From Actinomycetota bacterium (GTDB lineage Bacteria; Actinomycetota; Acidimicrobiia; Acidimicrobiales; JAJPHE01), in NCBI GenBank assembly GCA_027315345.1, contig DAHUYE010000043.1, forward strand, positions 1 to 64,000: a stretch of DNA of 64,000 nucleotides. Reading direction: 5' to 3'. Position numbers and translations under genes: made by a program. Shown in pieces: positions 17,154-24,669 of the stretch. Within the stretch, counting starts at the first letter, position 1. Each line of letters opens with the position of its first letter. The notes beneath the pieces are model-generated. The model had not been told where the DNA came from and did not search any database. It worked only from the letters and a program-made list of their open reading frames with translations.

Positions 17154-18001
17154 GACACTGCTCCTTCGGTGGCCGGGCTGGCCATGTCGGTCTGATAGAA
17201 GGCGTTGGGGAAGCCGATGCTCCCGGCCGCGCCCGGCAGCGCCGACAGATTCGGCGGTAGGGCGATGAGCTGGGGGGCGTTGGCGGCCAGCAGGGCCTGG
17301 ACAGCCAAAAGGATGGAGACGTGCTGGGCCTCCACGCCCATGATGCTGGCCGCCACCTTCCTGGCGTTGAGATCGCCGAAGGCGGACACGTCGGCCACAT
17401 AGGTCTCCGCCGCCACCGTCTCCAGCTTGATGGCCAGGCCGACCACGTCGGCCGGCCCCTTGATGGTGGGTACGGCCGCCTTGACCACGGCCGCGTACTT
17501 CGGATCGGCCGCACTCTGGGCCTTGCCACCCAGCTGCTGGGCGGCGGCGTTGAAGGCCTGGCCGTGCTGCTTGTGCTGGGCCATGGTGGTGGTGGCGAAC
17601 GCCTTCACCACCGGGTTGGCCGAGCTGCCCCCGATGAAGGGCAGGGTCAGGGCCGTCTGGTAGGTGGCCACGGCCAGGTTCTCCAGGGATGCCGCCGTCT
17701 GCAGCATCTGGATATCGGTGGCCGAATCGGCAAAGGCAGGGGTGTCGAACAGACCGAGGACGGCGACGCCGAATCCGGCCGCCGCCAGGGTCCCCACGCC
17801 CAGGAGTGACTTTCTCATCAGCTCCTGGCGCCCGGTGGCGCCGGCTGTGTCCTGCTCCGGATCTATTTCTCCGGCGCGGCGGCGGTCGTGACCGACCTCC
17901 ACCATTTCCTTGAGTGCCTCGGTGGACTGGTGCACGGCATCGGCCTGTAGATCGGCCGACTGCTCGATCAGCTCCCCGAGAGCGTGCTCGTCAACGCTCA
18001 T
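17150..18001 (-). CDS. exported ferritin-like protein, paralogue of the next gene
   Basis: A 283-aa protein with the same plan as its downstream neighbour. It has an acidic N-terminus of about 60 residues, a basic-hydrophobic segment (MRKSLLGVGTLAAAGFGVAVLG) ending near AFA, then a ferritin-like four-helix domain. Candidate metal residues lie in ASLENLAVATY, MAQHKQHGQAF, LETVAAETYV and VEAQHVSIL. The signal has Arg-Lys rather than Arg-Arg, so the Tat route is less certain than for the paralogue. ATG 18001 has the strong site AAAGGAGAG upstream. The tandem pair probably arose by duplication. Confidence 0.78.
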   Translation of the reverse strand: MSVDEHALGELIEQSADLQADAVHQSTEALKEMVEVGHDRRRAGEIDPEQDTAGATGRQELMRKSLLGVGTLAAAGFGVAVLGLFDTPAFADSATDIQMLQTAASLENLAVATYQTALTLPFIGGSSANPVVKAFATTTMAQHKQHGQAFNAAAQQLGGKAQSAADPKYAAVVKAAVPTIKGPADVVGLAIKLETVAAETYVADVSAFGDLNARKVAASIMGVEAQHVSILLAVQALLAANAPQLIALPPNLSALPGAAGSIGFPNAFYQTDMASPATEGAVS

Positions 18002-18126
18002 GGTTCGTTCTCTCCTTTATCGAACCCGCGGGGGGCCCGGCGTCTCTTATACGGAACCGCCCCGGGGCTGGATGGCCACCGGGGCGGATATTTCGGCTCG
18101 GACCGTCGATCCGGTCCCGAATCGGG

Positions 18127-18513
18127 TCAGCCGGTGACCGTGAGGGTGCCGGTCATGTACTGGTGGATCTGGCAGTCGAAGCTGTATTGGCCGGCGTGGG
18201 CCGGCGCCGTGAACGTCTTGGTGGTTCCAGGCGCGATGTCCCCGGTGTTGAACGCCCCGTTGATGGCGGTGAGGGTGTGGGTGGTGCTGTCCTCGTTGTG
18301 AACCGACACCGTGGCGCCGGCCTTGACGGTCAGCGACTTGGGCATGAATTCGAAGTTCTTGATGATGACGGTGTCGGGGCCCGAGGCGGTAGCCCCCGAC
18401 GGAGCCGTGGAGGAGCCGGCCTGGGCACTGGATCCGCCTCCGCAGGCGCTCGCCCCTACGGCTAGTGCGCCGCTAATCCCCGCGGTCATCATCAGTTTGG
18501 CGATCCGGTTCAT
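18127..18513 (-). CDS. cupredoxin (plastocyanin/azurin-like) lipoprotein
   Basis: A 128-aa secreted blue-copper-like protein. The signal sequence ends in a lipobox-like GASAC, followed by a Ser/Ala/Gly linker. The copper site is readable: His in DSTTHTLT and the C-terminal ligand loop FDCQIHQYM, giving Cys, His and Met. Blue-copper proteins shuttle single electrons outside the membrane. ATG 18513 is preceded by AAGGAGGAG. It overlaps the upstream membrane-protein stop by 4 bp and precedes the two ferritin-like genes, so it may be their redox partner (inference). Confidence 0.85.
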   Translation of the reverse strand: MNRIAKLMMTAGISGALAVGASACGGGSSAQAGSSTAPSGATASGPDTVIIKNFEFMPKSLTVKAGATVSVHNEDSTTHTLTAINGAFNTGDIAPGTTKTFTAPAHAGQYSFDCQIHQYMTGTLTVTG

Positions 18514-18968
18514 CTCTGCTCCTCCTTGGGCCCGCGACGGTTGCCGCCGGTTTTCGATAAATGGGCTTTCAAAATCGGACCGCCCAGGGCCAGGCCCAGG
18601 ACGGCGCCGACGATCTCGACGGCCAACGACGCTTTCGCCCACGGGGCCGAATAGCTGTCTTTGAATCCGAACAGGCCCACCTGGGCCGACAGCACCAACC
18701 CGGCCACGGTGGAGACCAGGAAGCCGGCTCCGGCCAGCCCGGCCCAGCCTGACCAGGCCCGGGGCACGCTGAGGACGGCCAGGGCCAGGGCCGCCGCCGC
18801 CATGGCCTGCAGCAGGAACAGCGGCCCGATGGTCGGGATGTGGCGGTAGCCGCTGTCCCAGAGATGGAAGTGGATGGCGGCGCTGGCGCCGAGGGCGGCC
18901 GCCGCCCCCAGGCGCAGACCGATCCCGACCCCGTTCGTCTGGGACCGGGTGGCCCTGGCGGCGGTCAT
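18510..18968 (-). CDS. four-helix membrane protein of unknown function
   Basis: A 152-aa protein with about four hydrophobic segments (IGLRLGAAAALGASAAIHF, IGPLFLLQAMAAAALALAVL, GLAGAGFLVSTVAGLVL, ASLAVEIVGAVLGLALG) and a basic C-terminal tail. The histidines in IHFHLWDSGYRHIP between the first two segments could bind a metal or heme. I do not recognise the family with confidence. It is the first gene of the cupredoxin/ferritin-like/Tat cluster and is coupled to the cupredoxin by an ATGA overlap, so a membrane-anchored redox role is possible. Confidence 0.7.
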   Translation of the reverse strand: MTAARATRSQTNGVGIGLRLGAAAALGASAAIHFHLWDSGYRHIPTIGPLFLLQAMAAAALALAVLSVPRAWSGWAGLAGAGFLVSTVAGLVLSAQVGLFGFKDSYSAPWAKASLAVEIVGAVLGLALGGPILKAHLSKTGGNRRGPKEEQR

Positions 18969-19063
18969 AACTGGTACGACCCTGATGGTTTCCGGCCTGT
19001 GCTCACGGTTGGATTCGGCGCCGCCGGAGCGATTGGATGTATCGGCCGTCCTAATCTCGGAGC

Positions 19064-19756
19064 GTGCCCGAGCTGCTCAGTTCCGAAGAGGCCCGCGTCC
19101 TGGGTTGCCTCCTGGAGAAGGAGGCGGCCACGCCGGAGTACTACCCGCTCACCCTCAACGCCCTCCGCAACGCCTGCAACCAGAGTTCCAGCCGCAACCC
19201 GGTGGTCTCCTACGACGACAGTGAAGTCAGCCGAGCTCTGGCCACCCTGCGCGAGAAGGGCCTGATCCGCGTCGTCTACAGCCCGTCCAACCGGGCTGTC
19301 AAGTACCGGCAGGTGACCGATGAGGCCTACGGCCTCGATGACCGGGGCCGGGCGGTGATGTGTCTGTTGTTGCTGCGGGGGCCCCAGACCGTCGGGGAGC
19401 TGCGCATCCGCAGCGACCGGCTCTGTTCCTTCGAGTCCCTGGAGGAGGTGGAGCGGGTCCTTGACGGCCTGGCCGATCGTGACGAACCCCTGGTGGCGCG
19501 CCTGCCCCGGGCGCCCGGGCAGAAGGAGGCCCGATTCGCCCAGCTGCTGACCCCGGCCGATCCGTCCGTAGGCGGGCCGGGCTATGCCCCCGAGCCGGCC
19601 GCCCCCGAGCCGGCCGCTCCGGAGCCGGACGTGGCCGGAGAGCCGGGGGCAGTGGCGACGCGGGTGGCCGGGTTGGAGGCGGAGATGGCCGGGCTGCGCT
19701 CCGAGGTCGGCCAACTGCGGGCCACGGTCGAATCGCTCCGCGCCCTCCTGGACTGA
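19064..19756 (+). CDS. YceH/DUF480 family protein
   Basis: A 230-aa protein of the YceH (DUF480) family, two winged-helix-like domains of unknown biochemical role. Typical blocks are SSEEARVLGCLLEKEAATPEYYPLTLNAL near the start, then CNQSSSRNPV, and LLLRGPQTVGELRIRSDRL in the middle. An Ala/Pro/Glu repeat linker (PEPAA repeated) leads to a C-terminal coiled coil (LEAEMAGLRSEVGQLRATVESLRALL). Start is GTG 19064. Its last 175 bp overlap the DUF1365 gene on the other strand. Confidence 0.88.
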   Translation: MPELLSSEEARVLGCLLEKEAATPEYYPLTLNALRNACNQSSSRNPVVSYDDSEVSRALATLREKGLIRVVYSPSNRAVKYRQVTDEAYGLDDRGRAVMCLLLLRGPQTVGELRIRSDRLCSFESLEEVERVLDGLADRDEPLVARLPRAPGQKEARFAQLLTPADPSVGGPGYAPEPAAPEPAAPEPDVAGEPGAVATRVAGLEAEMAGLRSEVGQLRATVESLRALLD

Positions 19757-20553
19757 GGCTCCCCTCCCGTCTCCGCCCCTCCCCGGATCAGGCGCAGGCC
19801 TGGAGGCAACGGACGGACAAGAGGATGGCGGCGGTAGCCGGTGCCGCTGAGCCAGAGCTTGACGGCCTGGCCGTAGATGGAAGCCGACACCTGCAGCGGC
19901 ATGGCCGGGTAGCGCCGGGCCAGGCGGGCCAGGTTGACGGCGTCGGCCTCCACCCGCTCCAGGGCCAGTTCGGCTTCGAAGATCAGAGCCTCCCCCCGCC
20001 GGTCGGCCACCGACACCGACAGATCCGGGCCCGGGACCGACAGTTCGAAGTCATGGGTCAGGTCCATGTCCAGGAAGGGGGAGACGTGCAGGGCCTTATC
20101 GGCCTGACCCGAGGCGCCCGCCCCGCCGGCCGGCACCAGGTACTCGTGACGCTCGCCCCAGGGCGTGTTGGTGACCTGGACGAGCACCTGTTGCAGAGCG
20201 GAGCCGGCCGGGTCGAAGCAGTAGTAGACGCTGATGGGATTGAAACACCAGCCGAAGCTGGATAGCTGGGTCAGCAGCCGGATGGGCCCGGCCGGCGCGG
20301 CACCGCCCAGGGCGATGACGGCATGGGTCACCGCATCCCTCAGATCGCAGCAGGGCGCCCCCAGGTAGTCGCGGCGGCGGAACCGGTAAGGAGCCAGGCG
20401 GGCCGACCAGGCCGGATGCTCCCGGAACGGCACCGGTAGCTCGTCCAGGTCGACATAGGCCATGTACAGCCGGTAGGTGAACTCCCGGGGCTCGGGAGCC
20501 AGGCGCCGGTGGCGGACCACCCCTTCGTACATGGCGCTGGCCCGGGCGTTCAC
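19582..20553 (-). CDS. DUF1365 family protein
   Basis: A 323-aa protein with the DUF1365 signatures: MYEGVVRHRRLAP, the FTYRLYMAYVDLDEL block, LTQLSSFGWCFNPISVYYCFD and HVSPFLDMDL. Members are usually 240-270 aa and are found beside cyclopropane-fatty-acid synthases and FAD oxidoreductases, as here. The last 58 or so codons, a Ser/Ala/Gly tail, are antisense to yceH and may be a read-through extension. GTG 20553 overlaps the upstream oxidoreductase stop (GTGA); ATG 20532 is the alternative start. The reaction is unknown. Confidence 0.85.
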   Translation of the reverse strand: MNARASAMYEGVVRHRRLAPEPREFTYRLYMAYVDLDELPVPFREHPAWSARLAPYRFRRRDYLGAPCCDLRDAVTHAVIALGGAAPAGPIRLLTQLSSFGWCFNPISVYYCFDPAGSALQQVLVQVTNTPWGERHEYLVPAGGAGASGQADKALHVSPFLDMDLTHDFELSVPGPDLSVSVADRRGEALIFEAELALERVEADAVNLARLARRYPAMPLQVSASIYGQAVKLWLSGTGYRRHPLVRPLPPGLRLIRGGAETGGEPQSRRARSDSTVARSWPTSERSPAISASNPATRVATAPGSPATSGSGAAGSGAAGSGA

Positions 20554-21809
20554 AGCCCCACTCCGAAGTGCCGGCCCACGTCCAGGGCCGACTGGACCCC
20601 GTCCTCGTGGAAGCCGTGGTTCCAGTAGGCGCCGGCGAAGTACGTGCCCGCTCGGCCTTGAATCTCGCCCCGGCGCCGCTGGGCCGCCACCGCTCGGCCG
20701 TCGAGGACCGGATGGTCGTAGTCGAAGCGGGCCAGCACCTTGTCCGGATCGACCCGCCCGTCGTCGTTGAGGGTCACACAGATGTGATGCCGGCTCTCCA
20801 GGGCCTGCAGCCGGTTCATGTAGTAGGTGACCCGGGCCACCCCCGGCTCCCCGGGACCCGCCGGCGCCTCCGGAAGGTGGTAGTTCCAGCTGGCCCAGGC
20901 CCGCCGGCGCCGGGGCAGCACCGAGGCGTCCCAGTGCAGGGTGGCGGTGTTGTACTGGTACGGCAGGGCGCCGAGTATCTCCCGTTCGGCCGGGGTGGGA
21001 TCCCCCAGCAGCTCCAGGGCCTGATCCGAGTGGGTGGCCAGCACCACCGCATCGAACTCCTCCAGCCCGGACGGGCTGACGATCTCCACCCCCCGGCCGG
21101 TGCGGACCACCTTCTCCACCGGCGAGCCCAGGCGCAGCCGGTGGCCCAGGGGACCGGTGATGGCCTCCACGTAGCGGCCCGATCCGCCCACCACCGTCCG
21201 CCATCGGGGTCGCTTGAGAAAGCCGCCCAGGAGCCCGTGGTGGTGGAAGAACTGGGCGAAGGTGCGGGCCGGCATGGCCGCGAAGGTGCCGGGATCCGCC
21301 GACCAGATGGCCGACCCGATGGGCACCAGGTAGTGCTCGCTCAGCCGCCTCGAGTAACCGCCGTCCCGCACGAACTGGGCCAGGGTGATCTCGCCCTCGC
21401 CTCCGTCCAGCAGCCCCCGGGCGGCCCGGTTGAAGCGGAGGATGTCGGCCAGGAAGCGATGGAAGCCGGGCCGGAGCAGGTTGGAGCGCTGGGCGTAAAG
21501 ACGGTTGGGCCCCAGGCCCCGGTACTCAAAGCTGGCGTCGTCGGCCGACACACTGAAGGACATGTCGCTGGGCTGGGTGGCCACGCCGAGCCGCTCGAGC
21601 AGGCGGGTGAAGCCCGGGTAGTTGGCCTGGTTGTAGACGATGAACCCGGTGTCGACCTGGTGGCTCTCACCGTCCAGGTCCACGGTGACGGTGTTGGCGT
21701 GGCCCCCGGGGCGTGAGTCGGCCTCGAAGACGGTCACATCGTGAGCGGCGTGGAGGAGGTGGGCACAGACCAGGCCGGACACTCCCGAACCCACGATGGC
21801 GATTCTCAA
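20550..21809 (-). CDS. NAD(P)/FAD-dependent amine-oxidase-like oxidoreductase
   Basis: A 419-aa flavoprotein. It opens with the FAD Rossmann motif IVGSGVSGLVCAHLL, then the adenine-ribose Glu in VTVFEADSRPGGHANT, and ends with a second FAD block FAGAYWNHGFHEDGVQSAL. TTG 21809 follows AAGGAG at good spacing, so I reject the track's fusion with the upstream SDR frame. Proteins of this kind occur with CFA synthase and DUF1365 genes in many bacteria, where they are linked to lipid modification under oxidative stress. The exact substrate is not known. Confidence 0.88.
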   Translation of the reverse strand: MRIAIVGSGVSGLVCAHLLHAAHDVTVFEADSRPGGHANTVTVDLDGESHQVDTGFIVYNQANYPGFTRLLERLGVATQPSDMSFSVSADDASFEYRGLGPNRLYAQRSNLLRPGFHRFLADILRFNRAARGLLDGGEGEITLAQFVRDGGYSRRLSEHYLVPIGSAIWSADPGTFAAMPARTFAQFFHHHGLLGGFLKRPRWRTVVGGSGRYVEAITGPLGHRLRLGSPVEKVVRTGRGVEIVSPSGLEEFDAVVLATHSDQALELLGDPTPAEREILGALPYQYNTATLHWDASVLPRRRRAWASWNYHLPEAPAGPGEPGVARVTYYMNRLQALESRHHICVTLNDDGRVDPDKVLARFDYDHPVLDGRAVAAQRRRGEIQGRAGTYFAGAYWNHGFHEDGVQSALDVGRHFGVGL

Positions 21810-21883
21810 CTGTGCCGGCTCCTTGCGATCGGTACTCCTGGACCCTTGTTCGCCGCCGGGGCCGGTTCTGGATGACTGGAGGG

Positions 21884-22843
21884 TCAGTAGGCGGAGGTGA
21901 TCCTCTCGCACCAGTCCCAGAGGGCCTCCTCCTCGGCCCGCGAACCGGCGCCGATCACCATGGCCTCCCGCCGGGGGCGGCGGTCCAGCCAGAACAGGCC
22001 GCTGGTGGTGCCGGCCGCCGCCGCCGTGGCCAGCCAGATCAGGGTGTCGGCCCCCTCCTCGGGCCGGCGCAGCAGCGGCCGCAAAGTCTTCTCGAAGCGG
22101 GGCAGGGACTCGTGCAGGGCGGGAGTGTCCACCCAGCCCGGGTGCATGGCGTGCACGGCCCGGCCCGGCAGGCGTTCGGCGAATCGGTGGGCCAGGGCCA
22201 CCTGGGCCCGCTTGGCCCGGGAGTAGGCGGTGGCGCCCCGGTAACCGGCCGGGCCGGCCTGGAGCTTGGCCACATCCAGGCCGTGGGAGTACATGCCGCC
22301 GGAGGACATGAAGACCACCCGGGACCGGGTCGAGTTGGGGATGAGCGGGCTCAACCGGCGGGTGAGAAGGAACGGGCTCAGCACGTGGAGGACCTGGGTG
22401 CGCTCGATTCCGTCGTGCTCCTCGTAGCCGGCAAACATGGCCCCGGCGTTGTGGACCACCACATCCACGTGATCGAGCCGGCCCATGAACTCCTTGGCCA
22501 GGCCGGCCGCCTGGTCCAGGTGGGACAGATCGGCCCCCAGGCCGATGACCTCGGACCCGGTGGCCCGGGCGATCTCCCCGGCCACGGCCTGGGCCCGCTC
22601 CGGGTCCCGCCCGGTGATGACCACTCCGGCCCCGGCCCGGGCCAGCCCCTCGGCCCCGGCCCGGCCGATGCCGCTGGTGCCCCCGGTGACCAGGGCCCAG
22701 CTCCCGCTCATCGATCCCGAGGCCGGATCGCCCCAGGCCCACAGGTTGCGCCGGATCCGATAACCGAGGTTCGTCCATCCGGGCACGATCGGGATCTCGA
22801 GGGCGGCGTCGATGACCCGCTTGGTGCTCTGGAAGCTGCTCAC
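21884..22843 (-). CDS. short-chain dehydrogenase in lipid-modification cluster
   Basis: A 319-aa SDR. An N-terminal extension of about 45 residues (VIDAALEIPIVPGWTNLGY) precedes the Rossmann motif TGGTSGIG, with NAG in VVHNAG and the active-site YSRAK. VITGRDPERAQ after beta-2 suggests NADP(H). GTG 22843 overlaps the CFA-synthase stop by 4 bp (GTGA), placing it second in the CFA-SDR-FAD-DUF1365 operon. The extension and context resemble retinol-dehydrogenase-like SDRs that act on membrane lipids. Confidence 0.85.
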   Translation of the reverse strand: MSSFQSTKRVIDAALEIPIVPGWTNLGYRIRRNLWAWGDPASGSMSGSWALVTGGTSGIGRAGAEGLARAGAGVVITGRDPERAQAVAGEIARATGSEVIGLGADLSHLDQAAGLAKEFMGRLDHVDVVVHNAGAMFAGYEEHDGIERTQVLHVLSPFLLTRRLSPLIPNSTRSRVVFMSSGGMYSHGLDVAKLQAGPAGYRGATAYSRAKRAQVALAHRFAERLPGRAVHAMHPGWVDTPALHESLPRFEKTLRPLLRRPEEGADTLIWLATAAAAGTTSGLFWLDRRPRREAMVIGAGSRAEEEALWDWCERITSAY

Positions 22844-24108
22844 GGGCGCCAGTCTGGCCCGGCCATGACCATCTGGACGTCGCTGACCCGCCGCTCCAGG
22901 AATCCGCCCTCGCAATAGGACAGGTAGAACTCCCACATCCGCTGGAAGGCGGCATCGAAGCCCATGGCCTCCACCCGGTCCCGGTGGGCGTGCAGATTGG
23001 CCCGCCAGGCCGACAGGGTCGGGGGGTAGTGGGCCCCGATGTCCTCCAGGGCGATGACCCTCAGATCGGTGGCCGAGGTCAGGGACCGGGTGATGGCGGT
23101 GACGGAGGGGAGACAGCCCCCGGGGAAGATGACCCGGCGGATGAAGTCGTCCTTGCGCTTGGAGCGCTCATAGGCCTGATCGGACACCACGATGGCCTGC
23201 AGGGCCATCAGCCCGTCGGGGGCCAGCCGCCTTGCACAGGTGCGGAAGAAGGTGTCGTGCTGGCGCCAGTCGACCGCCTCGATCATCTCCACCGAGACCA
23301 GCCGGTCGAACCGGCCCGTCAGGCGCCGGTAGTCCAGGTCGAGCACCGTCACCCGGTCGGACAGGCCCCGCTCGGCCACCAACCCCCGGGCGTATTCGTA
23401 CTGGCGCTCGGAGATGGTGGTGGTGGTCACCCGCACCTCGTAATGGGTGGCGGCGTGCACGGCCAGAGCTCCCCAGCCGGTGCCGATCTCCAGCAGGTGC
23501 TGACCCGGCTCCAGCCGCAGCATCCGGCACAAGCGGTCGATCTTGGCCACGGACGCCTCTTCCAGGCTGGCCCCGGGTTCCTCGAAGTACCCACACGAGT
23601 AGCTCATGGTCGGGTCCAGGAAGGCGGCGAAGAACTCGTTGGACAGGTCGTAGTGGGCCCGGATGTTGAGCCGGTCCCGATGCAGGGGATCCCGGTGTTC
23701 CCGCCCGGCCCTGGTCACCGTCTGGGCGGCCGTGCTCAGAGGGGCCAGGCTCCGGCCCAGCCGGCGCAGGCGGCCCCGGTCATCGGGCAACAGGCCGATC
23801 AGGATCCGCACCAGGCTGGTCAGGTCATCGGCGTCCCACCAGCCCTGCATGAACGACCACCCCAGGCCGACGCTGCCGCCGCCGAGAGTGGCGCTCCAGG
23901 CCTCAGGTCGGTGGACGGTGATGGTCGCCTTCAGCCCGGCGCCCGCCGGTCCGAAGGTCCGGGTCGGCCGGCCGGCCTCCTCGATGCTCAGATGGCCCTT
24001 CTCCAGGGGGTGGAGGAGTCCCTGGATGATGCTGCGGGCCAGGGCCGGAGGCAGCGCCCGCCTCGACGCCCCCCTATCGGCCAGGCTCATCGGGGGAGCG
24101 GATTCCAC
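22840..24108 (-). CDS. cyclopropane-fatty-acyl-phospholipid synthase family methyltransferase
   Basis: A 422-aa SAM-dependent enzyme that adds a methylene or methyl group to double bonds of membrane-lipid acyl chains. Visible features are HYDLSNEFFAAFLDPTMSYSCGYF, the SAM motif LLEIGTGWGALAVHAA, and the later FDRLVSVEMIEAVD and FIRRVIFPGGCLPS blocks of the Cfa family. It is the first gene of a four-gene operon. The sequence TAGATA lies 6 bp before the GTG at 24108, which would fit leaderless transcription; ATG 24090 is the alternative start. Context suggests a membrane-stress role. Confidence 0.92.
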   Translation of the reverse strand: MESAPPMSLADRGASRRALPPALARSIIQGLLHPLEKGHLSIEEAGRPTRTFGPAGAGLKATITVHRPEAWSATLGGGSVGLGWSFMQGWWDADDLTSLVRILIGLLPDDRGRLRRLGRSLAPLSTAAQTVTRAGREHRDPLHRDRLNIRAHYDLSNEFFAAFLDPTMSYSCGYFEEPGASLEEASVAKIDRLCRMLRLEPGQHLLEIGTGWGALAVHAATHYEVRVTTTTISERQYEYARGLVAERGLSDRVTVLDLDYRRLTGRFDRLVSVEMIEAVDWRQHDTFFRTCARRLAPDGLMALQAIVVSDQAYERSKRKDDFIRRVIFPGGCLPSVTAITRSLTSATDLRVIALEDIGAHYPPTLSAWRANLHAHRDRVEAMGFDAAFQRMWEFYLSYCEGGFLERRVSDVQMVMAGPDWRP

Positions 24109-24236
24109 CCCCGGTATCTACCACGACATCAGCGCGACATCCGCCGCCCGCATTGGTATCGAATGCCTCTATCAGGGACGCTCTGACCTGGCTACCCTCG
24201 CCGTGGCGATCAAGCCATCGAAATGGGAGGAAATCA

Positions 24237-24644
24237 TTGTTAAAGGACTTCAAGGCGTTCGTCCTGCGGGGCAACGTCGTCGACCTGGCCGTAGGCATCG
24301 TCATCGGAGCCGCCTTCGGCACAGTGGTCTCCTCCTTCGTCAAGAACCTTCTCACCCCGTTGGTGAGCATCCCGGGCAAGGCCAACTTCTCCGCCCTCCA
24401 CTTCACCGTCCGCCACAGCGTGTTCCTCTACGGGACCTTCCTGAATGACCTGATCTCGTTCATCATCGTGGCCGCCGCCGTGTTCTTCTTCGTGGTGCGG
24501 CCCGTCAACCACCTCATGAACCGCCGGCGCACCTCCACCGACTCCGAGTCCACCACCCGGGACTGCCCGGAGTGCCTCAGCTCCATCCCCAAGGCCGCCA
24601 CCCGTTGCGCCTTCTGCACGGCCGAGGTGACCGCCGTCGCCTGA
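24237..24644 (+). CDS. mscL: large-conductance mechanosensitive channel MscL with zinc-ribbon-like tail
   Basis: A 135-aa MscL. The pore helix block KDFKAFVLRGNVVDLAVGIV and the second membrane helix FIIVAAAVFFFVVRPVN are typical. It opens under membrane tension to release solutes during hypo-osmotic shock. TTG 24237 is chosen because GGGAGG lies 6 bp upstream and the family begins at exactly this point. The tail carries CPECLSSIPKAATRCAFC, two CxxC pairs that could form a zinc knuckle. The gene diverges from the CFA synthase. Confidence 0.95.
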   Translation: MLKDFKAFVLRGNVVDLAVGIVIGAAFGTVVSSFVKNLLTPLVSIPGKANFSALHFTVRHSVFLYGTFLNDLISFIIVAAAVFFFVVRPVNHLMNRRRTSTDSESTTRDCPECLSSIPKAATRCAFCTAEVTAVA

Positions 24645-24669
24645 GCCGGGAGGGCTGAGAAGATCGCAC

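Noticed and set aside
24153-24236. N-terminal extension of MscL from the track start at 24153
   Set aside because: The extra residues are not MscL-like, and TTG 24237 has a good ribosome site exactly at the family start.
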